Assembly: GCA_025765595.1 (NCBI GenBank)
Contig: JAIVFH010000054.1
Span: 1 to 64,000 of the forward strand
Direction: 5' to 3'
From: Obelidium mucronatum
Taxonomy: Eukaryota > Chytridiomycota > Chytridiomycetes > Chytridiales > Chytriomycetaceae
Length of the DNA: 64,000 bases
Part shown: positions 11,123-22,029 of the stretch, piece by piece
How the letters are laid out: each line of letters begins with the position of its first letter
Position numbering within the stretch: the first letter of the stretch is position 1
Translations under genes and position numbers: made by a program
The notes under the pieces: generated by a model
The model's input: the letters and a program-made list of their open reading frames with translations, nothing else
Database searches by the model: none
Told to the model about the DNA's origin: nothing

Positions 11123-12644
11123 TTTTGGAATTCCAGTTGTTCTTTTCGCCGAAGGCGAATTTGCCATGGTTCCAGCGGCATCCCACTTTCCCATTCAATC
11201 AATAACACCCCACCTTTTTTTCCAGCTCGAGTTTATGGCAACAAGCAGAGACTGCACGCACGGAGACATGCGGCTCTTCTTCACCAAAAACAAGACCAAA
11301 CCCAACAAAGACAGCCTCATGTTCGCCGACCAAGTATACCACGACGAAGTCGCCCAAGACGCCCGCCAAATGCTCCTCCAAGCACCTATTCTCCGCTTCG
11401 GCATTGTAACAGGCCCCGCGGGAAGCGGAAAGACTCGACTCATGCGCACATTGGCCCACGAGCAGCCATACTACGGATTCCTCTCTTTCGGTCTCACATC
11501 CAGTGCCCAGAGCATCGTGGATGAATTGGGCGAAGAAATTGGGTACGATTTCGATGATTGGACTGAGAGACTCATTTCGGGGGTTTTGTTTCAAACGGGT
11601 TCCACGAGTTTCAATTCAAACTTGGATAAGTTGTCTTTCCTACTGGATGAATTCGAAGAAGCATGTTGGACCCTCAAATTCGATAAGAGCAAGCTTGAAG
11701 AGGGAAGCGATTCCACCACCGCTGCTGCCAACACCACCACCAGTGCCGCCGGCGGTGGTAAACGCCCGCTTTTAGTCCTCGATGATTTAGACAGCCTCGA
11801 TTTCAAGGACGAAGAAGTCGCAAAAACCGTGAAAATGCTGTTCAACGCTGCCAACAAGTTTGCACGTGAAGATACAGCTGTGATTGTCTTCACAATGTCG
11901 GATATCCTGTTGGATGAGCTATGCACGCGGGGGATTATTCGAACTGACATCATGACGGCCGCTCAAGTGTATAGAGTTGGGAACTTGACGGAAGCGAATG
12001 CTACACGGTTTTTGGAAGATCGATTGGGAGTTGGTTCTGTTGCCAGCAAGAATGATGCTGCTGCTGCTGCTGCTGCTGCCACAGTCGGTGACCAAGAAAG
12101 TACGTTGTTAAAGGAAGCACGAAAGAAGGATATTGACAGAATCAAAGCCGTTATGGGGACGAAAATATTTGATCTGATGCGAGTCAGTGAAGAATTGGTC
12201 AAAAAGGAGGGAGACTTGCGGGAGAATGTGGAACAAGTCTTGCAGAGAGAATTACGCGCTGCAGAAGATACAGTTGTTCACACTCTTGCCATCGTGAGTG
12301 ACTTGATAGGGGAGCGAAAGTTAGGCGGTGTCTTGCAGCTGATGGATCAGTTGTCGACTTTTGACGCAAAAGAGGAAGAATACAGGCACAAGCACCAGAT
12401 CAGGGAGAATGGATGGAGCTTTTCTGATGTTGGGGGTAGAGGTGGACGTGTTTGGGAAGAGGCGCGAAAAAAGGGGTTAGAACTGGCTTGGAAAACTTTG
12501 CGAGAACATGAAGTTCTGGGGAGTGATGGATATTTCATTTCGGAATTGATTAGGAATGGATACCGTCAGCATCGTCAACTTCCTCAGCTGGTTTTCACTG
12601 AAAGCGCAATACCAAAGAAGAGCAACATGTGGCGGTTGTGGTAA
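10564..12644 (+). CDS. P-loop AAA/STAND-like ATPase with mitochondrial-type N-terminus (copy B)
   Basis: Paralogue of the divergent gene at 8400-10221. Exons 10564..10908, 10962..11078 and 11226..12644 give 626 residues. The start at 10564 opens an Arg/Thr-rich presequence (MFRPLFQRTATC...) matching the neighbour's (MFSSRTAALLRH...). Next come a hydrophobic helix at the same relative place, Walker A GPAGSGKT, Walker B LLVLDDLDSLD and the same helical C-terminal half. Differences from copy A are an extra intron (11079-11225, with a 38-base T run), an inserted Ser/Thr/Ala-rich loop before Walker B and an eight-Ala run near residue 430. Base composition is ordinary throughout, unlike copy A. Function is inferred only from the fold. 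Confidence 0.86.
11084..11121 (+). repeat. Intronic T homopolymer (38 bases)
   Basis: Uninterrupted T run close to the 5' end of intron 11079-11225 of ATPase copy B, far from the 3' splice site. Confidence 0.9.
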
Positions 12645-12680
12645 CAGATTAAAAAATTCCCCAAAATAGTTATTTCGTTT

Positions 12681-14542
12681 TTAAACTCGAGAAAAATTCA
12701 TGACAATTTCCTCATCTTCAAGTGGAGCAGAGATACCAGTGACGACACCATCAACAATATCAAACTTCAACTCGAATATAGGCACATCGCTATGATCGTG
12801 ACCCATGCCAACTAGTTCATGCACCCCCAAAGATTCCTTTTCCCAATGGGCAGCTCGCCCGGTGAGACCACCCAACTTCTGCTCCAAGTACTCGGGCTTA
12901 CCGGCTAACGTGAAGGAAAAGAACTTGTCTCCCTCCACTGGAGCAGTCAGGACAAGTGTTCCAAAAAGCGGACTAGTGTAAGTTCCGGCATACGCTTCCA
13001 CTGGCAACGAGAGAGTTGAATCTTTGTCTTTTGCGTCAATTCTGGCTTGTTTCATGGCCTTTTCGTATCCATCACGTCCCGTAACCATTTGCTGGGACCT
13101 TTTGAGCCAGAAGTTATCCTTTGCAAGTTCCGGAAAAAGAATGCTTGACAAAAAAAAAAGCCAGGTTATTATGAAGTTTTGCGTTCGAACAACGACTCAG
13201 GTTTACCGATCAATAATAGCAGCACACGCGGCGGTTCCCAAAGGAACCAAAGAATTGGTAAACACCACAACCGCCAGATCATCGAAAGGAAGAATCCATT
13301 GATCGCATGTGTAACCAAACGTACCTCCTCCATGTGTGAGAGCTGGCTTACCGCGATGGATTCCTTGATTCCATCCCATTCCATAGGAGAACGTAACTCT
13401 TGGGTTTCGAGACACGGGTGTGCCAAGTGAAGTGATTGGGTTCGTGATTTTTCCAAAGTTGGCTGCAGAGACCAACTGCGTTCCATCTTCGGTCTTTCCT
13501 TTTCGGAGCATGAAGGCAAGGTACTTTGAGTAGTCAGTCACGTTCGAACAGATTCCACCAGCTGCCTTCGAAACGCCGCCAGGGCCATATGTTTCTTCCC
13601 ATGGGAACGGAACAACTTTATCATCAACGGTATGGTAACCATGCGACTTATTGACCTGGTTTGGAAGCTGGCACAAGTCGGTGAGAGAAGCAGTCATACC
13701 AAGTGGGTCAAAGATACGCTTCTGGATCAAGGAATCCCAGTTTCCACCTTCTTCCTTCAAAAGCTCGTCAATAATGGCTCCAGCCAAACTGTACATTGTA
13801 TTGCTGTACTCGAAACCTTCGCGAAGTTCCATCTTGGCTTCAAGCAGAGGGAGTCTCTCAAAGAGCTCCTTGTATTCACTCCAAATGAACACGAGAATAA
13901 AGTGGTGCTTAAGACCCTGTTGTTTTTTTTTTTTTTTTTTTTTTTTTTCGGTTTAGTTTTGAGTGTCTTCGCCGCTTGTGTCTAAACATGGCATTTACCA
14001 TTCTGTGCGACAGGACGTCAACAATGGTTGCAAACTTTGTGCGCACATCATCCGCGAATGTAGCGGGATACACTTCAGACACCTTGGTATTCCAAGAAAC
14101 TTTCTTGTCGTCAACGAGAAGCGCATAAGCCAAAGAAGTGAAAGACTGAACTCATTTGCACGTCAAAAATAAGGCCAACCATGAAAAGAGAATTGAAGAT
14201 ACGCACTTTGCTCATGGAACCAATCTGGAAAAGAGTATCTGCGTCAACGGCATCGCCGTCATCGTTACGACGACCGAACCCGGCACTGTAAACAAGCTTG
14301 TCCTTGTGAACAACTCCAACAGAGCATCCTGGCACATTCAAGGCAACTCGAAGAGCTTCAACGTCAGCAGTGATTTCTGCGGACAATTGAGTCCAGTCAA
14401 GACCCGTGTCGGCTGGTTGATCAGGAGTGGCAGTACTCGCTGGAGTTGGAACAACTGTTTTTGTTGTAGTAGTCGACGTGGAGACCTTGCCATCAGCAGT
14501 GGTAGTCGTTGTCTTTGTGGTCTTGGTTGAAACGAGCGGCAT
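12681..14542 (-). CDS. Beta-lactamase-fold serine hydrolase (class C / LACTB-like)
   Basis: Predicted serine hydrolase of the beta-lactamase/transpeptidase-like family. In eukaryotes such proteins act as proteases or esterases rather than antibiotic resistance enzymes. Exons 14207..14542, 13999..14145, 13207..13916 and 12681..13143 give 551 residues. Active-site motifs are all present: SMSK (S-x-x-K, at the end of the first exon), YSN in GFEYSNT, and HGG in LTHGGGTFG replacing KTG. A C-terminal beta-rich region (about residues 400-551) follows, as in related two-domain hydrolases. The N-terminus is a Thr/Lys-rich low-complexity stretch without an obvious signal peptide. The intron 13917-13998 holds a 26-base T run. 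The substrate cannot be predicted. Confidence 0.88.
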
Positions 14543-14870
14543 TTTTGTTTGGAATGAAGATGTGATCAAGAACGTTTTCCTTTTATTGGTGGAGGCGGCG
14601 AGACGCCACACAGCCCACCCACAAAAATTGTAATTTTGACAAGGCAGTAAGACACCCAAAAGGGATCAGGTTTCAAATCTGCTTCCGGTGCGAAGGGTCC
14701 CACCGCTTCGTTGCGTGGATTACAGAAAGATTGTGACTGAATACTCAATCTAAACAGCCGAAAGAGAAAGCAAGGAAAGAAGTGAGTTAATGAGGGTCAA
14801 TGAGAATTTGAGAATTTATTACAATTACAGAACACTATACAGTGCAATCCACTTCCGGGGCATACAATTT
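14543..14870. other. Intergenic region, no gene seen
   Basis: About 330 bases between the start of the serine hydrolase gene and the stop of the lysine-rich protein gene. It must contain the hydrolase promoter and the 3' end of its upstream neighbour. No repeat or RNA gene is recognised. Confidence 0.6.
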
Positions 14871-15952
14871 TCACACAGCAGCAATCGCCAGCTTCTCGCG
14901 CATTTCCTCAGTCATGCTGGCAATGTCAAACTGGTTGCCACCAATCTGCTTCCGGTCGGCCTTCAAGCGCGCAATTGCCTCTTCAAAATCCCACGGATTC
15001 GCAGGCGGCTCGTTCGACACAACAGTCTTCTTGGCTGCGCTCTTCTTCTTTTTCTTCTTGTCGTCTTCATCCTCATCGCTTTCAAATCCGTCCTTGGCCT
15101 TCTTCTTCTTTTTGGGGGCTTCTTCGGCAACGGGCTTTGGCTTCTTCTTCTTGTCGCCAGCGTATTCGGTGCCAGTCCATACAGCCTCGAGCTTGGCAGG
15201 CCAGTCGCTGTTGAAAATTTTAGATGATAGCTTTTAAACAAAATTGCAAAAAAAAAAAACCGTACCTCAACACCTTGCCAGCACGCTCATTGAATTCATT
15301 TCCGATAGCCAGAGTAGTATTGACAGCATTCCTGACACTTGGGTACACGTTCTCGGAGAAGGAACCAAGTTCCGTCAGGTGAGTTGCGGTTGCAACCCAA
15401 GCACAGCCAAATGCTGTAAAGACTTGCTCAACCCGTGAGGCATCCTTGATGGATGTGACCCAGCTGGTCTTGGTTTGGAGGTAGATGGTGATAGCTTCCA
15501 AGGAAGCATACACTGGTTTCCAGGCACTCTGTGGAGACTTCTTCTTGCTGGCGAGCTTGAAGTGTTTCAGTACGACTCGCAGTTGGTTTTCGAGGACTTC
15601 GAGTTCGCCAGAGGATGTGAATTCTGTTGGGGCAGTTTTCCTGTGGGTGGTGTTGATGTTTTTCTTTAGGTTTGTTGGTGGCACAAAGGGGGCTTACGCC
15701 AAGTAGAAAGAAGGGGACGGGATATTGTCGAAATGGAAAGGGTTACTCACAGGCCAAAGACGGCTGGATTCCTGTTGTCAGTTTCGCGCATCATTCCAGC
15801 GCACTCTTCGAGGGCAACCTTTGTCCAGATAATGGCACCCTTCTTCTCGACGGCATTGTAGTCGATGGCTTCAATTCGTTCCTGGAGCAATTGCATTACA
15901 TTTAGTGAAGTGTTGATCGGAATTAGACGTTGATCGTGTCACTCACAGTCAT
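14871..15952 (-). CDS. Unrecognised protein with helical core and lysine-rich C-terminal tail
   Basis: Exons 15947..15952 (only ATG ACT), 15751..15881, 15266..15640 and 14871..15207 join in phase to 282 residues. The first exon is a six-base coding start. The core (residues 1-175) is predicted mostly helical and soluble. The tail has three K-runs alternating with acidic stretches (FESDEDEDD), then a short conserved-looking end with NPWDFEEAIA and an amphipathic helix. I do not recognise the family. The core faintly recalls the helical N-terminal domain of cyclase-associated proteins, but not enough to name it. Phase-perfect splicing and codon use support a real gene. Charged tails of this kind often bind actin, nucleic acid or membranes, which is speculation here. 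Confidence 0.75.
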
Positions 15953-16484
15953 TTTGCGTGTGTTGCAAGCGCGTTAAGGTCTTTCTTTTTGGTTCCTGTC
16001 TTGGTAGTCAAGATGAGATGGAGGGAGGGGGCGAGGAAAAAGGTGCCACTATTTATACGTTTCTGTTGGTGGCGCGGGAGAAAAAACAGAAAATAATTGC
16101 GTCTTTGTGACTGGCAAAGCGTCGTCTCCCAGCCAAACATGTCATCAGAAATTAGAGAGACAGATAGGCCAAAAGCAACGTTTATTAGTTAAAGCATTCA
16201 GGCTCACTCATCGCTTGGAAGCCAGAAGCACTGTAAAGTTGGAAACATTGTCAGTCACACTCGCTCACTCCATCATGTCAAAACAAACAAATGCAAAAAC
16301 ACATCATCGCTTGCAACAAAGATAACGATGCCGGATTGAAAAATAGATAAGGCAAAATAATGTGGAATGACCATTCAATGTCGTGGAACCCAACATATTG
16401 AGCTTTCTCAAGTTCCGACTTTTCCCAATCATCCCTTGATCAATATTCGATAAGATAAATCACGAGAAAACCACAAGTTCCATT
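15953..16484. other. Intergenic region, no gene seen
   Basis: About 530 bases between the start of the lysine-rich protein gene and the end of the WD40 gene, both on the minus strand. AT-rich, without a coding frame that splices sensibly and without a recognisable RNA gene. Confidence 0.6.
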
Positions 16485-17889
16485 TCAAAAACACCAAAGG
16501 TGTTCAAGGGAAAATGTGGGGAACGTGAATCGGTTTGGATTAGGGACCAAAATGAGAAAATTGCTTACCAAATTACTCTCTGAAGCCGAAGCAAACATCA
16601 TGAATCTTGGATTGAATTTGATCAATGGCGATGGATCTCGAACCGCCTTCAGTTTTACACTTGGAAAAATACTACGTTGTTTGTTTGATGAAATATCTTC
16701 GACAGGTGGGGATTCCCAAAACTGAACAGCACCATCGTCGCACCCTGTTTTTAATAACCAGAAAGTTATGGTGAAGGCAAACAACTCAATAAAAGAAAGT
16801 ACGCCTACCTCCTAAAACATACTTTCCGTCTGGAGTAATAACCGTGTCCATATCCAGAGGACCAGAATAATTTCCGCAAGAACGATCAGCAAAATTCCAC
16901 AACAATTTCCCCTCATACGATTCAACAGCACACGAACTCCCTTGCTTATTACCAAGCAAGATCCATTTACCGCAATTGCTGAATTTGATGTTGGTCCATT
17001 CGCTGGACATTGTTGTCGACCCACCCAGTTCCGTGGGAACTTTGAAGGTTGCAAACGGTCCAGACGATAGAGACTTCAAATCGTACAACCGGATCGCCGA
17101 TGAGTTTGTTGTTACTGCAAAGATAAGACCGGTTGGATCGAATGCAATCCGTGGGTTTTGCGAATTGGTTTTCAAGATTCCCTTATTCACTTTGTCAGGG
17201 CACATTAATGCATTAGAATACACATACATGACAGTTATTAGACTTGAGATCCCATAGACGAACTTCTCCGTCCCTTGAGGCAGACAGAAACTGGTCGTCC
17301 TGTGGACACATTTCAATAGCTGTTACCCTAGTTGTGGGTGTGTGAGTTGGTTGAAGTGCCAGGCAAATAATGAAGAGTGCCGCACTTTGAGACATGTCCA
17401 TTAAAGTATTTTATGAACTTGTTGTCGTGGAATGAGAGGTATCTGATGGCATCTGCAAAACCCAATCAATAAACCGTCCCAACAACAAAGCAATCGAACC
17501 GTCTTCTTTAGTCGACGAATAAAGAACATTATTTGGACGATGTGTAAACTTTGCTATTGCACAACCGTATTTCTTTGAATAGCTAGTCTTCTTGTGCCTA
17601 AGAGAAAGTCCAGGAAGTAAAACACAACTCAAGTCCCAGTAGAAAACACGCACGTTCCACTCAGACAATCGTACATCCGCAGTTCATCTTCGCAAGTTGC
17701 CAAACTGAGGGTTCCTGACGTGTCAAAGTCAAGACAGGTGAACGGCTTGTCGTGCTTAAAGACCTTAGCTGGAAGGAGTTCACGGTTAGATAGACCCATA
17801 GCAGTTGAATATACGTTATTACCAACTCTAAATGACGCAATCTTCTCTTTGGTGAGAACGTCGCCGTCCATTGAAACCAAGTCTGTCAT
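16485..17889 (-). CDS. SWD2: WD40 protein WDR82/Swd2 (COMPASS and cleavage-polyadenylation factor subunit)
   Basis: Orthologue of yeast Swd2/animal WDR82, a seven-blade propeller that joins the Set1/COMPASS H3K4 methyltransferase to RNA polymerase II and also serves in transcription termination. Exons 17823..17889, 17654..17768, 17500..17597, 17386..17452, 17228..17327, 16809..17181 and 16485..16744 give 359 residues. Landmarks appear only after splicing: SFRVAKVF near the N-terminus, SKKYG, VLYSSTKEDDAIRYLS, IKYFNGH, RLWDLKSNN, FDPTGLIFAV, GPFATFKV and the final FASASES. The family usually ends soon after with an FW motif. An FWS is present in the +1 frame just past ASESN, so the extreme C-terminus (about 16485-16570) may be frameshifted or spliced differently. 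A rearranged fragment of the 5' end occurs at 22262-22366. Confidence 0.88.
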
Positions 17890-17957
17890 AGAGCTTGACT
17901 TTAAAAAACACAAATAAACTCAAATAAATATTTATTATTCGCAACTCTCTTTTTATA

Positions 17958-20951
17958 TCATCTTCTGCTGTTGCCCGACAAACCCCTAAAAATAATTTTT
18001 GTTGAATTTAAAACCGAGACATGAAAGTACAACGCAATCAGAATTTTTTTCAAAGAGGAAAGTTCATTGGCCCTTGTTGGCAACTGAAGCGTGGTAATTG
18101 GAAGCTATATTCAAGAATCAGAGTAGTAAATGGCACAAGGTGGGGAATATCCTACCAGAATATACAGTCCATCCCAAAAGACCAGCAGTTTTACAAATAG
18201 CTGGAAGCCAATACCTTGCACTCCAATAACACCGAATTTACCACACGGAATGCTCACATTGTATTCTTCACGTATGCGTGTGGCTGTGTCCCTGTACATA
18301 TCTTTAAGCTGGTTGATATGTTAATTCGACTTGCAGAGAAAACAACGAACACAACCTCGCGAGCCAGCTTGTAGGAGTCATTGGCAACTTTTGTTTGGTC
18401 GACTCTATTTGGAGGACCCGATATTTCAACAACAAGGAGTTCCCACTGGTTCGCTGCCCGAATTACTCCGTCCACTTTATGCCCGCGGCGAATAGTATCG
18501 GAGATTGCCGATAAGTCCCAATTTTTCCTACGCGCTGTGCCTTTCAGAAGGTCTTCGCTCCTTGGTTAAAAGGTTAGGCTAGAATGGAGACACAAACACA
18601 AACCATTCTTGAGAAAACTCGTGACTTCCATAACAGCCCCCAATGATTTGCCTCACAAAATTTTGCGTGTACGTTCCTTCTTTAGCACAAAGGAGATCCT
18701 CCGCGTTCTGGGAGAATGTTTTTGTGCTACAAAAAGGCGAATGTTACACAATACTGACAGAATACAGATGCAAATTCATCATACAAAGCTTTGATTGCGT
18801 CTAACAAGCTCTCTGCAAACCAGTCATCGCTCGTGGCTGGATATTTTTGAAGAATGTGTTTGTGAAATGTTGCAGGTTGTTACAAGTACAATAAATTCTT
18901 GTTTGTTTTTATAGTTTTTGGTTCGTGTGATAGTATCCAGCAATTAAGTTCGAAGACTTGAAATTGTTGGCGTCAATGTGGCACAGTAGAATAACACCAG
19001 TTAACCTTTAACACACGTTCAATCAGTTCCAACGCGTCCAAAGAAATAGGCAATAGCAATAAAAGCGGATAAAAACCTTTAACACGCGTTCAATCAGTTC
19101 CAACGCGTCCAAAGAAATAGGCAATAGCAATAAAAGCGGATAAAAACCTTCGCAATAATTCAGATACGTTAACTTATGTGGTAAATCCCAATCAATCGCT
19201 CCAATGCAATATACCTTTAACACGCGTTCAATCAGTTCCAACGCGTCCAAAGAAATAGGCAATAGCAATAAAAGCGGATAAAAACCTTCAAATGCGTAAA
19301 AGAAGAATATAGGAGATTAAAACCACAAAAATCCGAATATTTATTTGTTTGTACCTTCGCAATAATTCAGATACGTTAACTTATGTGGTAAATCCCAATC
19401 AATCGCTCCAATGCAATATACCTAGAGTTCCCCAACCATTGTTAACATATCCCATAACACTCCTTCCTTCAAACCTTTAACACGCGTTCAATCAGTTCCA
19501 ACGCGTCCAAAGAAATAGGCAATAGCAATAAAAGCGGATAAAAACCTTGATCACAAAGAAATCCCTCCATCAGTAATAAAAAAAGGAGATAAAGAAAGAA
19601 TAAAAACCTTCAAATGCGTAAAAGAAGAATATAGGAGATTAAAACCACAAAAATCCGAATAAAGAATAATAAGTGGGGAAGAACTTCAAGTTTATATAGG
19701 AAAAGCAAAACAATAAGAAAAATAACAATGATAATAAAAAATCCGAGACGATCAGCCACAAAGAACTGGGCGATCGCTCTAGGAGAGTTCTTGGTGTTGG
19801 TTTTGAAGCAGCGTCGGCCGTTCCGCGGAAATCTCGAAAATCAATGAAGAAATATTTGACGCGAAATCCGAGTGCGAGTAACAAGGTGTGTCATGCTGTC
19901 CCACAACGTCAAAAACACATTTAACAAAGAAAGAAAGACAGCAAATGGTCATACTGTCCAACAAATTGAATCAAAAAAGGAGTTCGAGGGTTTCTGGCGT
20001 GGAAAGTCGATTTTTTCGATTCCCTGTTTGACAAACTTCCGAACGACAGTTGGCGGTAAGGTTTTCACGAAATCTGAGGATATGGAAAAATCAACAATCT
20101 CATCCCTTGAAACACTGGGAATATGGAAATTCAATTATTATTTTTTCGGAAAAAAAGTATAATACCATTTCAGATCGTGTCTGGTCGATTGAAACAGCAA
20201 AAATGCGTTTCGAATGTCACAGCCGTCAATATTCCACTCGATTTCATTTGCCTGCGAATCAAAAATATGTAAAAAGGAAAAGAGCATCTTGACATTGCGC
20301 ACATTCTTCTGTGTTGGCAGTTCTTCGTGATTATCATCGACAATTTCATCCTCATCTTCAGAATCATGTCCGTCGCTTTTGGTGCAGTCTTGGGAATTTA
20401 AGGATAAATAGTACTAGTAGGGAACTGTGAGACAGTACCTTCCGGTGGATGCTGTGCACGTTTACAGGGCCCTATTTGTCACATCAATATAAATTCATCG
20501 TTCTTAGATCAACTCACGATCTCCTTCATCTCTGTCCGCAATTTCGCCAATACTTTCAGAACTATGCGAGCGCTTGCCAAGCAAAGATGTCGTAAGTGTG
20601 CCAAGTGCATTCGTAAAAGTCGACAATGCATTTGCAGTTTTCTCATGAGTTCCCGCCAAACAAGCCCGTTCAGCCTACAGCAATTGGGGGTTGTTAATAC
20701 AATCAACCAAACCAACCAGAATATCGTACCAGAAATGCAGACTTTTCTTTCTTCCACTCGTCAGAATGTGTGCGCTGTCGCCGCAATGTATCCAATTTTC
20801 GTTTCAAATTGGCTTGCTGAAGAGCCCTAGTTTCCAGCTCGAGAAGCGACTTCAAATGCAATTCGGCGTCATCCAAATATAGCAGGTACGAATCAAAGGA
20901 GTCTTCGGGATGCTGACGGATGTATAGGCCAATATCAATGTTAGAATACAT
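17958..20951 (-). CDS. Expanded fungal family protein with VDGVI...VVEISGPP C-terminal domain; may be broken
   Basis: Protein of a lineage-expanded fungal type, recognised from a C-terminal block with VDGVI, about ten residues, then LLVVEISGPP, then D-x-n-K and KLARE. The Asp...Glu spacing is nuclease-like (PD-(D/E)XK-like), an inference only. Phase-consistent N-terminal exons are 20730..20951, 20518..20674, 20439..20471, 20166..20388 and 19955..20114 (coiled-coil, then an acidic stretch). C-terminal exons are 18604..18726, 18356..18560, 18156..18308 and 17958..18104. The middle (18.73-19.95 kb) cannot be spliced confidently: it contains a shuffled repeat array whose units carry a repeated coding-like block, and a 28-base apparent intron. 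The last exon has lost 21 bases including a splice donor relative to the copy at 22030-22215, so the end is truncated. It could be a decaying gene. Confidence 0.5.
19005..19660. repeat. Shuffled array of three short repeat types (A x4, B x2, C x2)
   Basis: Unit A (about 75 bases, at 19005-19080, 19076-19150, 19214-19288 and 19474-19548), unit B (64 bases, 19151-19214 and 19358-19421) and unit C (50 bases, 19289-19338 and 19611-19660) are near-identical between copies. Their order is A-A-B-A-C-B-A-C with unique spacers. On the minus strand unit A encodes LPISLDALELIERVLK and unit B encodes IGAIDWDLPHKLTYLN, so the units look like duplicated exon-plus-intron pieces of the host gene. Confidence 0.9.
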
Positions 20952-21112
20952 TGTTTGTCTGGTGAAAAAAGAGCTGAAAAAAGTATTAATAATAATAATA
21001 ATAATAGGTATAATAATTGTGAAAAATACGCGTCAACCGTCCAACAATATCTGCCTGTCTCCGCGGTGAGCTAAACCGCCCCACTCATTATTCAAATTTA
21101 CAAGATAACGGG

Positions 21113-21363
21113 AAGGCCTATTTTGGCGGGAGATGTGGTTTCATTATGTGAAGTCCCACCTTCTTGGCGGTGGTGTTCCTCCCAGAGGAGTGTACCCGTC
21201 CATCTGGCGAGGCTGAAAGCTTTATCCAGTGTCCCTCTGTCATGAAAAGGCCTATTTTGGCGGGAGATATGGTTTCATTATGTGAAGTCCCATCTTCTTG
21301 GCGGTGGTGTTCCTCCCAGAGGAGTGTACCCGTCCATCTGGCGAGGCTGAAAGCTTCATCCAG
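21113..21363. repeat. 134-bp tandem duplication
   Basis: The unit beginning AAGGCCTATTTTGGCGGGAG starts at 21113 and again at 21247. The copies differ at only a few bases (for example gatGtgg/gatAtgg and cccaCctt/cccaTctt). The period is not divisible by three. Confidence 0.92.
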
Positions 21364-21730
21364 AATTTCTCGCAACTTGTACTCTCTTTCATATGCCATT
21401 AAGAGTCACATCTAATATCTGATATCTTTTGAGGGGAACGTGCGTCGTTTTTAGCATTTCGAGTAAACGCGGTATGTCAATTTATGCTTATGATTAGAAC
21501 GAACGCTATATTAATTGAAGATCTTTTGTCAAAGGATGGCGTAAACGTTTGTTGGCATCACCATCTTGGGTATCTACAGTTGTCGTCAATCTCGACATTC
21601 AAAGATCCCTGTGATGGCATGACGTCATAGTTTCTGCGGAACGCTAATTTAAAAAAAAATAAATATAATAGATTTTCAGCCAAAAATGTATATTAATTAT
21701 AGTGAAATAATCTCAGTCAATATCAGGCTC

Positions 21731-21780
21731 GATATCCTGTTAGTGGGGCGATGTTGATATCCTGTTAGTGGGGCGATGTT
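21731..21780. repeat. 25-bp perfect tandem duplication
   Basis: Two adjacent identical copies (21731-21755 and 21756-21780) of a unit beginning GATATCCTGTTAGTGGGG. No coding context. Confidence 0.95.
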
Positions 21781-22029
21781 GAGGTGGCGGCAGAGTCAAA
21801 GTCGCGTACCGCGCCCAGTCTTGGTCACAACTAAACTTTAAAACATATATACTCTCGGCGCAATACGTTATTAAAACAATGTTTATATCAATTATCTATC
21901 AAACAAATCCTGCAACCACTAAATAATACTTATTGCTTTTTTCCTGGAGTCATCAGAGTCTTTTTATCCCAGAGCTCTAAAACCCCACCATCTTCTGAAG
22001 AAGACTCATCACTTTCGACAATTCTTTGA

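Larger units (their letters stand above)
20952..22029. other. Intergenic repeat-containing region without a supported gene
   Basis: Upstream of the expanded-family gene. It holds an AAT microsatellite (about 20985-21004), the 134-bp tandem duplication and the 25-bp duplication listed separately. A 93-codon minus-strand frame begins at 21399 and runs through the tandem duplication, but the 134-bp unit is not a multiple of three, so the second copy is read in another frame. I do not call it a gene. Confidence 0.6.

Noticed and set aside
12681..14542. Antibiotic resistance beta-lactamase
   Set aside because: The motifs are those of the eukaryotic LACTB/serine hydrolase group, with introns and HGG in place of KTG; a resistance role is not supported.
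19005..19660. Repeats with spacers that might suggest a CRISPR array
   Set aside because: Three different units of 50-75 bases in mixed order, no constant spacer length, and a eukaryotic intron-containing context.
21118..21399. 93-codon minus-strand frame beginning MAYEREYKLREILDEAF
   Set aside because: It runs through a 134-bp tandem duplication whose second copy is read in a different frame, so most of its length cannot be an evolved protein; no splice partner found.
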